A DNA stretch of 18,208 bases, from contig CAYUYH010000016.1 in the NCBI GenBank assembly GCA_964449175.1, positions 1-18,208 of the forward strand, read 5' to 3'. The notes beneath the pieces are model-generated. The model worked only from the letters and a program-made list of their open reading frames with translations. It was not told the origin of the DNA and made no database searches. Position numbers and translations under genes: made by a program. Source of the DNA: CAYUYH01 sp964449175 (GTDB lineage Bacteria > Planctomycetota > Phycisphaerae > SM23-33). Shown here piece after piece: positions 1 to 8,231 of this stretch. How positions within the stretch are numbered: position 1 is the stretch's first letter; every line of letters begins with the position of its first letter.

Positions 1-324
1 GCGCGGTGGAGCTCCCGCTTCGCCGCGTGAACCCTGGATCCGGAGGCGTGCGCGGTGGAGCAAATCTCGGTGAGTCTCGTCGAACCGGAGCTCCGCCGCG
101 CGTGTTCGCAGCGCCCGCGGGTGAGGTTTTGCTTGACCGTTTGGGGGCGATTGCGGACAATCCTCATCCTTATTATGGCGCCATCTCCAGGCCGGTGAGC
201 GTGTCGCCGGCCGTGTGGAGGGGGCTTGGTCCCGGCTCTGCCCGGCGGCGGGCGGACAGCGGGCGGTTCGTGTGTCCTTTTCGCCCAGCAGGCCGCCTAC
301 AGGGCGCGGCCTTACGAGTAACAA
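1..324. other. Gene-free upstream region of secDF
   Basis: No open frame here has a convincing start, ribosome binding site or recognisable protein. A frame that crosses into secDF gives only an arginine/glycine-rich shadow. Visible structure: the 12-mer GCGCGGTGGAGC occurs at 1-12 and again at 50-61, and the palindrome GGAGCTCC occurs at 8-15 and 87-94. A sigma70-like promoter lies at 133-161. The usual upstream neighbour yajC is not seen, so it is either outside the window or not linked. Confidence 0.5.
133..161 (+). promoter_or_regulatory. Candidate sigma70 promoter upstream of secDF
   Basis: TTGACC at 133-138 and GACAAT at 156-161 are separated by exactly 17 bases. The -35 box matches the consensus at 5 of 6 positions and the -10 box at 4 of 6. 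It lies in an AT-richer patch of an otherwise GC-rich region. It would leave a leader of about 155 bases before the secDF ATG. The call rests on sequence match only. Confidence 0.4.
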
Positions 325-3300
325 ATGAATGCCAAGAATCTCCCGTTGAAGTTCGCGTTCGTGATCCTTCTGGTCGCCCTGGCGCTGTGGTCGATCTTCA
401 TGGGCAATGGGCTGCGAGCCGGCATCGACCTGCGCGGCGGCTACAGCCTGGTATTCGAGATCCGCTCCAACGAGGCCGAGATCAACCGCTTGGAGGCCGA
501 GAAGGCCAAGCTCACCGCCGAACTGGCCAAGGCGGAGGTCGAGCAGGACAAGAAAGACCGACAGGGAGAGATCAGGCGCGTCGACAGCGCGATAGCCCGG
601 CTGAAGGTAGAGGGCGCGGCCGGCGGCGACCTGCCCAGGCAGATGATCGCGATCCTCAAGGATCGCGTCGACCCGCGAGGGTTGATGTCGCTGGAGTGGA
701 GGCCGCTGGGCAAGAACCGCATCGAGGTCCGCATGCCCGCGGCCCGAGCCGAGACCCAACAGGCCAGAAACGCCTACAGCGATGCCCTGGAGCGGGTTTC
801 ACGGGGCAACGTTCAGCGGAGCGAGCTGCGGAAGCTGTTCCAGATGTCCGGCGAGCAGCGAGCTGCCGAGATCGACGCCCTCGCCGGCGCGGACGGTTCA
901 CTGGCGGAGCTACTGGGTAAGCTGGCTGCCTCTCACGACGTGTTGCAGCGGGCCCAGGCCGCCCTGACGGCGGCGGCCGCCCCCGCACCCCGCCGGGCGG
1001 GCCAGAACCCCCACACAACCCCGCTTGTAGACGACGCCAGCNNNNNNNNNNGAACGCCCTCGACAACGCGTTTATCGAGAACGAGTCGCTGCTGGCGGAG
1101 CTGGACGACAAGAACATCGCCCTGAACAAGCTCCAGGCGATCCTGGCCCTGTATGTCTCTCCGGTGGAGGCCAAGGCCATCGGCAAGGCTGCGGAGGTGC
1201 GCGCGCGAACCGAGCGATTCGAGGCCGAACTCGCGGACATGCTGGCCAAGCACCCCACCCGCGCCGCGGAGATCGAGCAGGTCGTGGCCAAGTACAAGGA
1301 CTGGTCCGTGGGCCGTCAGCAGCTCGAGGACCCCGCCGACCTGAAGCGTCTGATCGCCAAGGCCGGCGTGCTCGAGTTTCGGATAGCGCCGTACGCCCCG
1401 GGCAAGGGCAAGGAAGGTCAGGCCAGACTTACCCAGGCCGAGTACGAGCGTTANNNNNNNNNNTGTTGGATAAGGAAGGCCCCGACGCCCTGCGGCGGAG
1501 AAACGAGGCCTACCTGTGGTTCTCGCTTCGCGAGGAAAAGGACAAGGTCCGCGACCTGATCACCCGAGACTACGCGGGCATGACGTACATCCTGCTGTCC
1601 AACCAGCCCGGCGACGTGATGCTGCACGAGGCCGGCGGCTGGACACTGACCGACGCCCGCCCGTCAAGAGACCCCGAGACCGGCGGCTATGCCATCGAGT
1701 TCACTCTAGACGCCAAGGGCGCCAGGCACTTCGCCGACCTCACCGCCAACCACAAGGGCACCGAGACCCGTCCGGGCGATTGCCTGGCCGTGCTGCTGGA
1801 CGACGAAGCCTACTCCGCGCCAAGGATCAGGGCGACGATTCGCGACCGGGGCATCATCACGGGCAACTTCACCCCCGAGGATGTGCGGAACCTGGTGCGG
1901 ACCCTTCGTGCCGGCTCGCTGCCGGCGAGGCTCGACCCCAACCCCGTCGCGGAGAACACGTTCGGCCCGGGCATCGGCGCCGAGAACCTCAAGGAAGCCC
2001 TGCGGGCCGGCTACTTCAGCCTGATCGCCGTCGTGGTGATCATGCTGGCGTACTACTGGCTGGCGGGGATCGTCGCGAACATCGCGATGATGCTCAACCT
2101 GCTGCTGATACTCGGTGCGATGAGCTTCGTGGAAGCCGTCTTCACCCTGCCCGGCATCGCGGGCGTGATCCTGACGATCGGCATGGCAGTGGACGCCAAC
2201 GTGCTGATCTACGAGCGACTGCGCGAGGAACAGGCCAAGGGCCAGTCCATTCGCATGGCCATCAAGAACGCCTACGAGCGGGCGTTCAGCGCGATCTTCG
2301 ACTCCAACCTGACCACATTGATAACCTGTTTGATCCTCGGCTGGGTGGGCACGACCGAGGTCAGGGGCTTCGCGATCACGCTGGGCCTCGGCGTGATGTT
2401 CAACCTGCTGACGGCTGTGTTCGTCACCCGCTGGATCTTCCAGGCCATGCTGGGCGGCGGAGTGCTGCGGAGCAACATACGCATGGGGCGTCTCATCGGC
2501 GTGCCCAAGATCAACTGGATGGGCCTGAGGGGCGTCTTCTGGGTATTCTCGCTGGCCGTCGTTGCGATGGGTATCGGCTCGCTGATCTGGCAGGGCAGGA
2601 ACATCTGGGGCATCGAGTTCTCCGCCGGCACGCAGGCCATCATCAAGTTCAAGGACGACGCGATGATAGACGGCCAGCTCCCCAACGACGGGCTGGTTCG
2701 CCGGATGTTCGTCAGCACGGCGGCTCAGGAAGGCCACTCCAAGCTCGCCGACACCGCGCGGGTGGAGACGGTCATCAACGCTCACAAGGCGGACGACTTC
2801 CTGAAGACCTACGACGGCGACCGCGACGGCAGCATCTCCAAGGCCGAGTGGCGGCAGGCCCACGGCAGCGAGGCATTCTTCGCCAAGATAGACACCGACG
2901 CCGACGCCGCCCTCACGCGGGCGGAAATACAGCAGAATCTGCCTGAAAGCTCCTACCAGGTGACCACCACCGAGGAAAGGATCGCCATCATCCGCAGCGT
3001 GGCGGCCAAGGCGTTCGGCACGGCGCTGGAGCAGAACCTGCCGCATGCGTTCCGCCTGGTCGATGGGGGCCAGACGGTCAAGGCGCTGTCGATTCCCGTC
3101 GCGACCGACGGAAAGACCAAGATCGAGGCGAACCTGGCCCGCGTCGTGAACCCGACCTTCCGCGAGGAGCTGAGTCAAGGCGGATTCGACGGCGGCGCGA
3201 TGTTCGTGCTGGACGACATCACCCCGCCGATCACCAGGGCGGACCTGTTGCAGCGCATCAGGCAGATGCGCTTCCAGCCGGACTTCCCCGGCCAGCAGTT

Positions 3301-4069
3301 CAACCGCACGGAGGTGCTGGGGCTCACCCCCGCAGGCGAGGGGTATTCGTCCGTGGCCGTGCTTGTGGCCCCGGCCGATCCCGCCGCCACGGAGGGCGCA
3401 GGCGCGTGGGACAAATTCGCCGACAACGAGCTGCTGCTGCTGACCACGGCCCTGGAGCGTGAAGAGGCCATGATAGCCACCAACTTCGACGCCGCCATCG
3501 CCGGCGAGCGCGCCCAGCAGGCCATCATGGCCCTGGTGCTCAGTTGGGTGGCGATCATCGGCTATCTGTGGTTCCGATTCGGCTCGATTCGCTGGGGCCT
3601 GGCGGCCGTTATCTGCCTCGTCCACGACGTGACCATCGCGGTCGGGCTCGTGGCTGCGTCCGGTTGGCTGAGCGCCAACATATTCGGCGAGGCGTTGGGC
3701 ATCCATTCCTTCAAGATCGACCTGACGCTCGTCGCGGCGATGCTGACCATCATCGGCTACTCCGTCAACGACACGATCGTCGTCTTCGACCGCATACGCG
3801 AGAACCGCGGCAAGCTGGCCACCGTCAGTTGGAGCGTCATAAACGACTCGATCAACCAGATGCTCGGGCGAACGTTGATGACGAGTATCACGACGCTGGC
3901 GGTTGTGCTGGTGATGTACATCGCCGGCGGCAACGGCATACACCCGTTTACGTTCGTGCTGCTGGCGGGCATACTGTTCGGCACCTACTCCTCGATCGCT
4001 ATTGCGGCGCCGCTGCTGATGGGCTTCAGGAAGGCCCTGCTGGCCAAGCCTGCCGGCGGCGCGGCGTAG
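325..4069 (+). CDS. secDF: Fused protein translocase subunit SecDF with EF-hand pair
   Basis: SecD and SecF fused in one chain, the inner-membrane RND-type accessory of the Sec translocon that uses the proton gradient to pull exported proteins outward. The first membrane helix is followed by the SecD signature GIDLRGG (about 424-444). The P1 core DRVDPRG lies near 661. SecD membrane motifs include AVDANVLIYERLREE (2189-2233). SecF begins near 2500 with GIEFSAGT and ends with SVNDTIVVFDRIREN (3761-3805). Two 10-N gaps break the gene, and the coding frame differs on each side, so the true gap lengths are not 10. About 1240 residues are visible. Unusual parts are coiled-coil-like inserts in SecD P1 and an enlarged SecF periplasmic region with two EF-hand loops (2813-2926). 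The ATG at 325 is chosen because it directly precedes the first membrane helix; its ribosome binding site is weak. Confidence 0.95.
1042..1051. other. Assembly gap (10 N) inside secDF
   Basis: Ten N bases. Coding frame 1 (325 onward) runs cleanly to 1041 and resumes at 1053 in another frame, reading NALDNAFIENESLL. For one continuous gene the missing length must be 2 modulo 3, so 10 is a placeholder. Confidence 0.97.
1454..1463. other. Second assembly gap (10 N) inside secDF
   Basis: Ten N bases. The frame reading EFRIAPYAPGKG stops at a partial codon TA at 1452-1453, and coding resumes after the gap in the frame of 1466 (LDKEGPDALRRR). Here too the real missing length must be 2 modulo 3. 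The change is best read as a scaffold gap, not as a genuine frameshift. Confidence 0.95.
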
Positions 4070-4200
4070 CGGCCGGCCGCCCAGGCGCATCGTTGCAAGT
4101 GTTGTTCAATTGCGGTCTTGCGTTTACGGCACGGCGCCGCGACGCCGGGGCGATCGGGCCGATCACGCGCCCGCCCTGCCGCCGGATCGAGGCCACTGGA

Positions 4201-5802
4201 GTGACCAAGCTCACCGGTCAGATCACGCTAGTGTGCATGCTCCTCGCCGGCTGCCGGCTCGCGCCGCAAGAAGTCCCTCCGCGGAGCGCCTCGCCCGCGC
4301 CCGACCCGCTACCCGTCCAGCAGCTCCGGGCATACGGCGAGGCGGCGACCGGGCTTTTCGTCTCGCTGGCCGACTTCGAGGACTCACCCGCCGGCCCTGG
4401 CCGCCGGCAGATCAGGCAGTTCACCATCGTGCGCCGGCCCGGCCTGCCGAGCGACCACCCAACAGACCCAAACGCCCCCGCCGCCGCCAAGCCCGAGCGC
4501 AAGTTCGTCGTCAACATCACGCGAACCGGCGCCGCCGCCATGGAGGTCACCTTGCCGGTCGGCAGCGAGTTGGTGTTCACGCTGCCGTATCCGCGCGACT
4601 TCAGCCGGCACACCTTGCTGTCGTTGGCAGTCTACCTGGAGATGATCCGCGACGACCTGGAGGTCACGCTCGTCAGCGACGCCGGGCGGTGGCGCTGTCA
4701 CCCGGCCTTGCTTGAGGCCGGCTGGAACAACGTCCTGCTAGACATCCGCGAGCTGCGATCCGCGGCGCGGTTCGACGCCAAGGCTGTCCGTCAGATTCGC
4801 ATCGGCTTTGCTCACGCCGGCGGTCCGGTGACGTTCAATCTCGACGACGTCCTGCTGATAGACAACCGCCGGCGGTTGGAGCCCGCGCCGGCCGGCGTGA
4901 CCGCGACCGTCAGCGGCCTGGATTACACGATCTCGCTGCCCGGCTGGAGCCGCCGATTCGTGCTGGGCCGCGCCGACGACGGGTTGTGGCGGCTAGGCGA
5001 CGACCAGACCGTCATCGAGCTCGCCCCGCCCGGCCATCGGCTCACCGGGCGGGCCGAGCGCACCGAGCTGATGGGCGGCAGGCGGACGGGGCAGGTCGAG
5101 CTGATCGAGTGCAACCCCATCCGCCTGCGGCTGGCGAGCACCTGGCGGTTCCCCGCCCGCAGCGGCGAGTGGGCCTCGCCGGCGACAAGGCAGATCCGCT
5201 GGGAGTACACCTTCTACGGCGACGGCAGGTGGGTCGCGCACGTGGAGGTCAACAACGCCGGCGGGCGGGAGATCGGCTCGGTGCGGCTGTCGCCTCCAGC
5301 CGAGGCGGTCTGGTCCGACGGGACGACGGGGGAGATCTCCGTTGAGCCGTTCGCCGGGCCGGTTGGACGTTGGAGCTACCTGATGGCCCCGCCGGGCCCC
5401 CAGCAGGAGCCCATGCAGCGGGCGTATGTCGACCCGCCAGCCGTCACTGCGCACTTATCGGCGCAACCGCCTGATGGAGCAGAAGATACGCCTCCGGCCG
5501 CGTTCGACGCATCCCAGGGTTGCTACATCCTGGCCGCCCGGGGAGGGCGCTGCCGCTTCACCGTCCGCCCCTCTCCGGCCGGCGCGGCCTGGCCGGTGTT
5601 CCGCGTGGCCGGTGCGTGGGCCGGGCCGGTCAGTGTGACATGTGCGGGGGCGGCTATACGAAATGTCGCAGCCCTTGCGGACGGCTCGATCCTCTTCGCC
5701 CTGCCCGGGCCTATCGCCACGCCGCTGTCCGTCGAGGTTATCGGACCACGCGCACCGGCTGCCCTTCCCTCCCCACATGCGGCGATTGGCCGCCTACCGT
5801 GA
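4201..5802 (+). CDS. Unrecognised lipoprotein, beta-sandwich-like, 533 aa
   Basis: No specific function recognised. The GTG at 4201 is chosen because it gives a short basic N-terminus, a hydrophobic stretch (residues 7-17) and a lipobox LAGC with Cys18, so the product should be an exported, lipid-anchored envelope protein. GAGG at 4189-4192 is a plausible ribosome binding site 8 bases upstream. The open frame extends further upstream without a better start. Residues of about 115-225 look like a galactose-binding or carbohydrate-binding jelly roll: hydrophobic strands, then WNNVLLDIREL, QIRIGF and FNLDDVLLIDN. The second half (about 230-530) is rich in predicted strands, with many W, R and G and no catalytic motif that I can name. 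It starts 131 bases after secDF. It is not clearly part of the downstream export operon, from which it is separated by about 400 bases with hairpins. Confidence 0.75.
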   Translation: MTKLTGQITLVCMLLAGCRLAPQEVPPRSASPAPDPLPVQQLRAYGEAATGLFVSLADFEDSPAGPGRRQIRQFTIVRRPGLPSDHPTDPNAPAAAKPERKFVVNITRTGAAAMEVTLPVGSELVFTLPYPRDFSRHTLLSLAVYLEMIRDDLEVTLVSDAGRWRCHPALLEAGWNNVLLDIRELRSAARFDAKAVRQIRIGFAHAGGPVTFNLDDVLLIDNRRRLEPAPAGVTATVSGLDYTISLPGWSRRFVLGRADDGLWRLGDDQTVIELAPPGHRLTGRAERTELMGGRRTGQVELIECNPIRLRLASTWRFPARSGEWASPATRQIRWEYTFYGDGRWVAHVEVNNAGGREIGSVRLSPPAEAVWSDGTTGEISVEPFAGPVGRWSYLMAPPGPQQEPMQRAYVDPPAVTAHLSAQPPDGAEDTPPAAFDASQGCYILAARGGRCRFTVRPSPAGAAWPVFRVAGAWAGPVSVTCAGAAIRNVAALADGSILFALPGPIATPLSVEVIGPRAPAALPSPHAAIGRLP

Positions 5803-5810
5803 CTCGACTC

Positions 5811-5826
5811 GCCCCGCCGCCGGGGC
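5811..5826 (+). terminator. GC hairpin after lipoprotein gene, possible terminator
   Basis: GCCCCG, loop CCGC, CGGGGC forms a perfect 6-bp all-GC stem beginning 8 bases after the stop codon at 5802. No T-run follows, so it is at best a weak or Rho-assisted terminator, or an mRNA 3'-end stabiliser. Confidence 0.3.
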
Positions 5827-5841
5827 GGGCGCGGCAAAACA

Positions 5842-5905
5842 GTGGCACCTAGTGGCTGTACGGGCTTCCCAGCCTGCGGCAGACAGCCTGGAAAGGCTGT
5901 TCCAC
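5842..5905. repeat. REP-like imperfect inverted repeat element
   Basis: The ends GTGGCAC (5842-5848) and GTTCCAC (5899-5905) are imperfect inverted repeats. Inside, ACAGCCT (5883-5889), loop GGAA, AGGCTGT (5894-5900) is a perfect 7-bp hairpin. The left half, GGGCTTCCCAGCCTG, is a rough complement of the right half. The layout resembles the short dispersed hairpin elements with GTGGCAC ends seen in PVC genomes, and it shares its GTGGCAC start with the element near 17009. Only a genome-wide copy count would prove that it is a repeat family. Confidence 0.45.
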
Positions 5906-5961
5906 GAAGAAGTCCCACAATCGAGGGGCGCACCCCGGAGGCCCCGCGGAGGGAAGTTTTC

Positions 5962-5990
5962 TTCTAATGGCGTGACCTTCTCCCTATACT
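5962..5990 (+). promoter_or_regulatory. Weak candidate promoter for the export operon
   Basis: TTCTAA (5962-5967) and TATACT (5985-5990) are spaced by 17 bases in the only AT-rich patch before the polysaccharide-export genes. The -10 box is good (5 of 6) and the -35 box is poor (3 of 6), so an activator or another sigma factor may be needed. It would give a leader of about 210 bases. Confidence 0.3.
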
Positions 5991-6105
5991 CGCCGTAATA
6001 GCGATACCCTGTTTCCACCTGCCCCTGACGGGCCGCCCGCGGGCAGCCGCCACGGGCGAAGCGAAACCCTTATGTTTGATAAAGATGGCTGAACGGATGA
6101 CCGAT

Positions 6106-6139
6106 AACGAGTATGGACTCTCGTTGGGCGGTACGCCCA
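6106..6139 (+). other. Two adjacent hairpins in the 5' leader of the export operon
   Basis: AACGAG (6106-6111) pairs with CTCGTT (6120-6125). Directly after it GGGCG (6126-6130) pairs with CGCCC (6134-6138) around a GTA loop. They lie about 70 bases before the first gene of the operon, and no T-run follows. They match no riboswitch class that I can identify. They may stabilise the transcript or control its translation. Confidence 0.35.
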
Positions 6140-6191
6140 CGTGTCGAGGGCTTCGGTTCGCGCCGGGAAAGGGATTCCGATTCTGGCGAGC

Positions 6192-6200
6192 AGGGAAGGG
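6192..6200 (+). promoter_or_regulatory. Ribosome binding site fixing the GTG start at 6207
   Basis: Purine-rich AGGGAAGGG lies 6 bases before GTG 6207. It favours this start over the upstream in-frame GTG at 6141, and the choice also places a proper lipoprotein signal at the N-terminus. Confidence 0.6.
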
Positions 6201-6206
6201 CCTATC

Positions 6207-8210
6207 GTGAACAGAGTGTCGCGCACCTCCGGGATCATCCTGCCGTGTAGTCTTCTGGTATGCCTGCTGCTGGGCGGTTGCGGCACCTTGTCGGAGTTGG
6301 CAAAGGCCGGCAAGACGGGACTGTCTGAGTGGACGAAGACCGACAGTCACAGGCTCTTCTCCCCCGACAAGATGATCGAGCCGCCCAATCGATCCCCCAT
6401 CAACCCGATCCTTGACAGCGTTTCGCTGGCCGACCAGACGCAGGAGCTGGTGCCCAACGCCACATTCCCCGCGCCGGAAGACCTGGAGTACGTGGAGAAG
6501 GACTATGTCATAGGCCCGACCGACGTGCTGAACGTGGCCATCCTCGACCTGTTCCAGGAAGGCCTGGAGACGGTGCTTCAGCGAGAGGTCTCCGACACGG
6601 GCTTCATCGACCTTCCCCTGCTGCCGGAGCGGATCAAGGCTGAAGGGTTGACGAAGGACGAGCTGACCGAGGCCATCAAGCAGGCATACAGCCCGAACAT
6701 AATCCGCGACCCCACCGTGTCGGTGACCCTCGTCGCGCGGCGTCAAAGCACGTATTACATTCTCGGCGCGGTGTCCAGGCCGTCGCAGTACGCGATAACC
6801 AGGCGCGACATGCGTCTGCTGGACGCGATGGCGATTGCCGGCGGCGTGGTCCAGAACAACATACCGTACGTCTACGTGATCCGCCCGGCGCCCGCGATTC
6901 GCAAGGCGCAGGCGAAGACGATCGTGACCGAGGCGCCCGGCGAGCTGCCGGCGCTGCCCGAGTTGCCTGAGCTGCTTCCGGAGTTGCCCGGCCCGCCGCC
7001 CGGGCCGGGGGCCGGCGAGGCCCCGCCCGCGGAAGCGCCGCTGCCGGAGGCGCCCGCCACCGAGCCGGCGCCCGTCGTGCCGGAGATCATCCAGCCCAGG
7101 CTTAGGCCCGAGGCGCCTGTCACCGAGCCCGTCAGGCGGGCACAGGACGCCCTTCAAACCAACGACATCGAGGCGGCGCTGCGCGAGCTTGGCCAGGCCA
7201 TGCCGCCGGGACAGCCCGCCACTCAGCCGGAAGACGTGCCCTCGCCGACGGTGATGCCGCGTTTCGTCGAGTTGGCGGAGGTAGCCGGCGGCGGCACAGC
7301 CGTAGCCGCGGATGGCGAGGCGAAGTGGGTCTACAGAGACGGCAAGTGGGTGCGCGTGCCGAAGAGCCCGCCGCCCCCTCCGCCGCCACCTGTTCAGCCC
7401 GCTCCGACAGTAGAGCCGCCGACCCCGCCGGCCGTCGCCGCACCGCCCCCGGCGGAGCCGGAAGTCACCGTCGAGCCGACCCCGCCGGTCGTCGAGACGA
7501 CCAGGCCCACCAAGCCCATCGTCGCCCCCGAGCTGCCGGGCATTCGGCCTGAAGTCGTCGAGCCGCCCAAGCCTCGCGGCCTGCCCGCAGAGGCGCCGAC
7601 ACCAGAGGCGACCCCGGAGACAGCCCCGGAGCAGACGCCGCAGGTCACTCCGCCGGCCCGTCCGAGGACCGGCGAGGAGGATCCCTTCGGGTGGCGCAAG
7701 GCCTCCAAGAGCGACATGGCCAGGATCATCGCGATCAATCTGCCGAGGCTTCAGAACGGCGACCCCACTCAGAACATCGTGATACGCGACAATGACGTGA
7801 TCAACGTGCCATTCCTGCCGGTGGGCGAGTTCTACGTCACCGGCGAGGTGCTTCGTCCGGGCGTGTACTCGCTGCCGAGCACGCCGGTGACGATCAAGCA
7901 GGCGCTGGCGGCGGCGGGCAACGTCGGCCCGCTGGCCTGGCCGGAGAACTCCATCCTCATCCGCCGGATCGGCAACCACCAGGAGCAGATAATCCCCGTC
8001 GACGTCGAGGCGATCTTCAAGGGACAGGAGCCCGACGTCTACCTCAAGCCCAACGACATAGTCGCCGTGGGCACGGACGTTCGGGCGCCGTTCTACGCCG
8101 TGCTGAGGAACGCCTTCCGCATGACGTACGGGTTCGGCTTCATCTATGACCGCAATTTCTCCGACCCGTTGTTCGTGACGCCACGGAGCAACCGTTTCAC
8201 GCGGCTGTAA
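6207..8210 (+). CDS. Wza-like polysaccharide export lipoprotein with long Pro-rich linker
   Basis: Predicted outer-membrane polysaccharide export protein of the Wza/OPX type, the exit channel of a capsule or exopolysaccharide system. The 667-aa product has a lipoprotein signal with lipobox LGGC (Cys25). A polysaccharide export domain starts near residue 99 (DYVIGPTDVLNVAI). A first SLBB region starts near residue 182 (YYILGAVSRPSQYAI) and a second near 542 (FYVTGEVLRPGVYSL), ending in VYLKPNDIVAVG. Between them lies a low-complexity Pro/Glu/Ala-rich stretch of about 270 residues, including eight consecutive prolines (7368-7391), which typical Wza lacks. The two tandem SLBB regions are normally close together. 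The gene opens the export block, and the exosortase follows after 21 bases. The family call is firm; the transported polymer is unknown. Confidence 0.88.
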   Translation: MNRVSRTSGIILPCSLLVCLLLGGCGTLSELAKAGKTGLSEWTKTDSHRLFSPDKMIEPPNRSPINPILDSVSLADQTQELVPNATFPAPEDLEYVEKDYVIGPTDVLNVAILDLFQEGLETVLQREVSDTGFIDLPLLPERIKAEGLTKDELTEAIKQAYSPNIIRDPTVSVTLVARRQSTYYILGAVSRPSQYAITRRDMRLLDAMAIAGGVVQNNIPYVYVIRPAPAIRKAQAKTIVTEAPGELPALPELPELLPELPGPPPGPGAGEAPPAEAPLPEAPATEPAPVVPEIIQPRLRPEAPVTEPVRRAQDALQTNDIEAALRELGQAMPPGQPATQPEDVPSPTVMPRFVELAEVAGGGTAVAADGEAKWVYRDGKWVRVPKSPPPPPPPPVQPAPTVEPPTPPAVAAPPPAEPEVTVEPTPPVVETTRPTKPIVAPELPGIRPEVVEPPKPRGLPAEAPTPEATPETAPEQTPQVTPPARPRTGEEDPFGWRKASKSDMARIIAINLPRLQNGDPTQNIVIRDNDVINVPFLPVGEFYVTGEVLRPGVYSLPSTPVTIKQALAAAGNVGPLAWPENSILIRRIGNHQEQIIPVDVEAIFKGQEPDVYLKPNDIVAVGTDVRAPFYAVLRNAFRMTYGFGFIYDRNFSDPLFVTPRSNRFTRL

Positions 8211-8231
8211 CGGACGGCCGGTCGCTGCCAC

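Noticed and set aside
6..920. Long + strand frame overlapping the secDF start
   Set aside because: Its translation is Arg/Gly/Pro-rich with no domain, and it overlaps the well-supported SecD N-terminus in another frame.
1706..4090. Long minus-strand open frame (794 codons) opposite secDF
   Set aside because: Typical antisense shadow of a GC-rich gene: His/Arg/Gly/Val-biased low-complexity translation, while the + strand encodes a clear SecDF.
5843..5858. Sigma54-type site TGGCAC ... GGC
   Set aside because: The second element is GC one base off the strict -24/-12 spacing and lacks TTGC, and it lies within the REP-like hairpin.
6000..6115. Possible c-di-GMP-I (GEMM) riboswitch before the export operon
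   Set aside because: GCGAAACCC and ATGGCTGAACGGATGACCGA are reminiscent, but the conserved GGCAAACC and ACGCAAAGC elements and the P1 pairing are not found.
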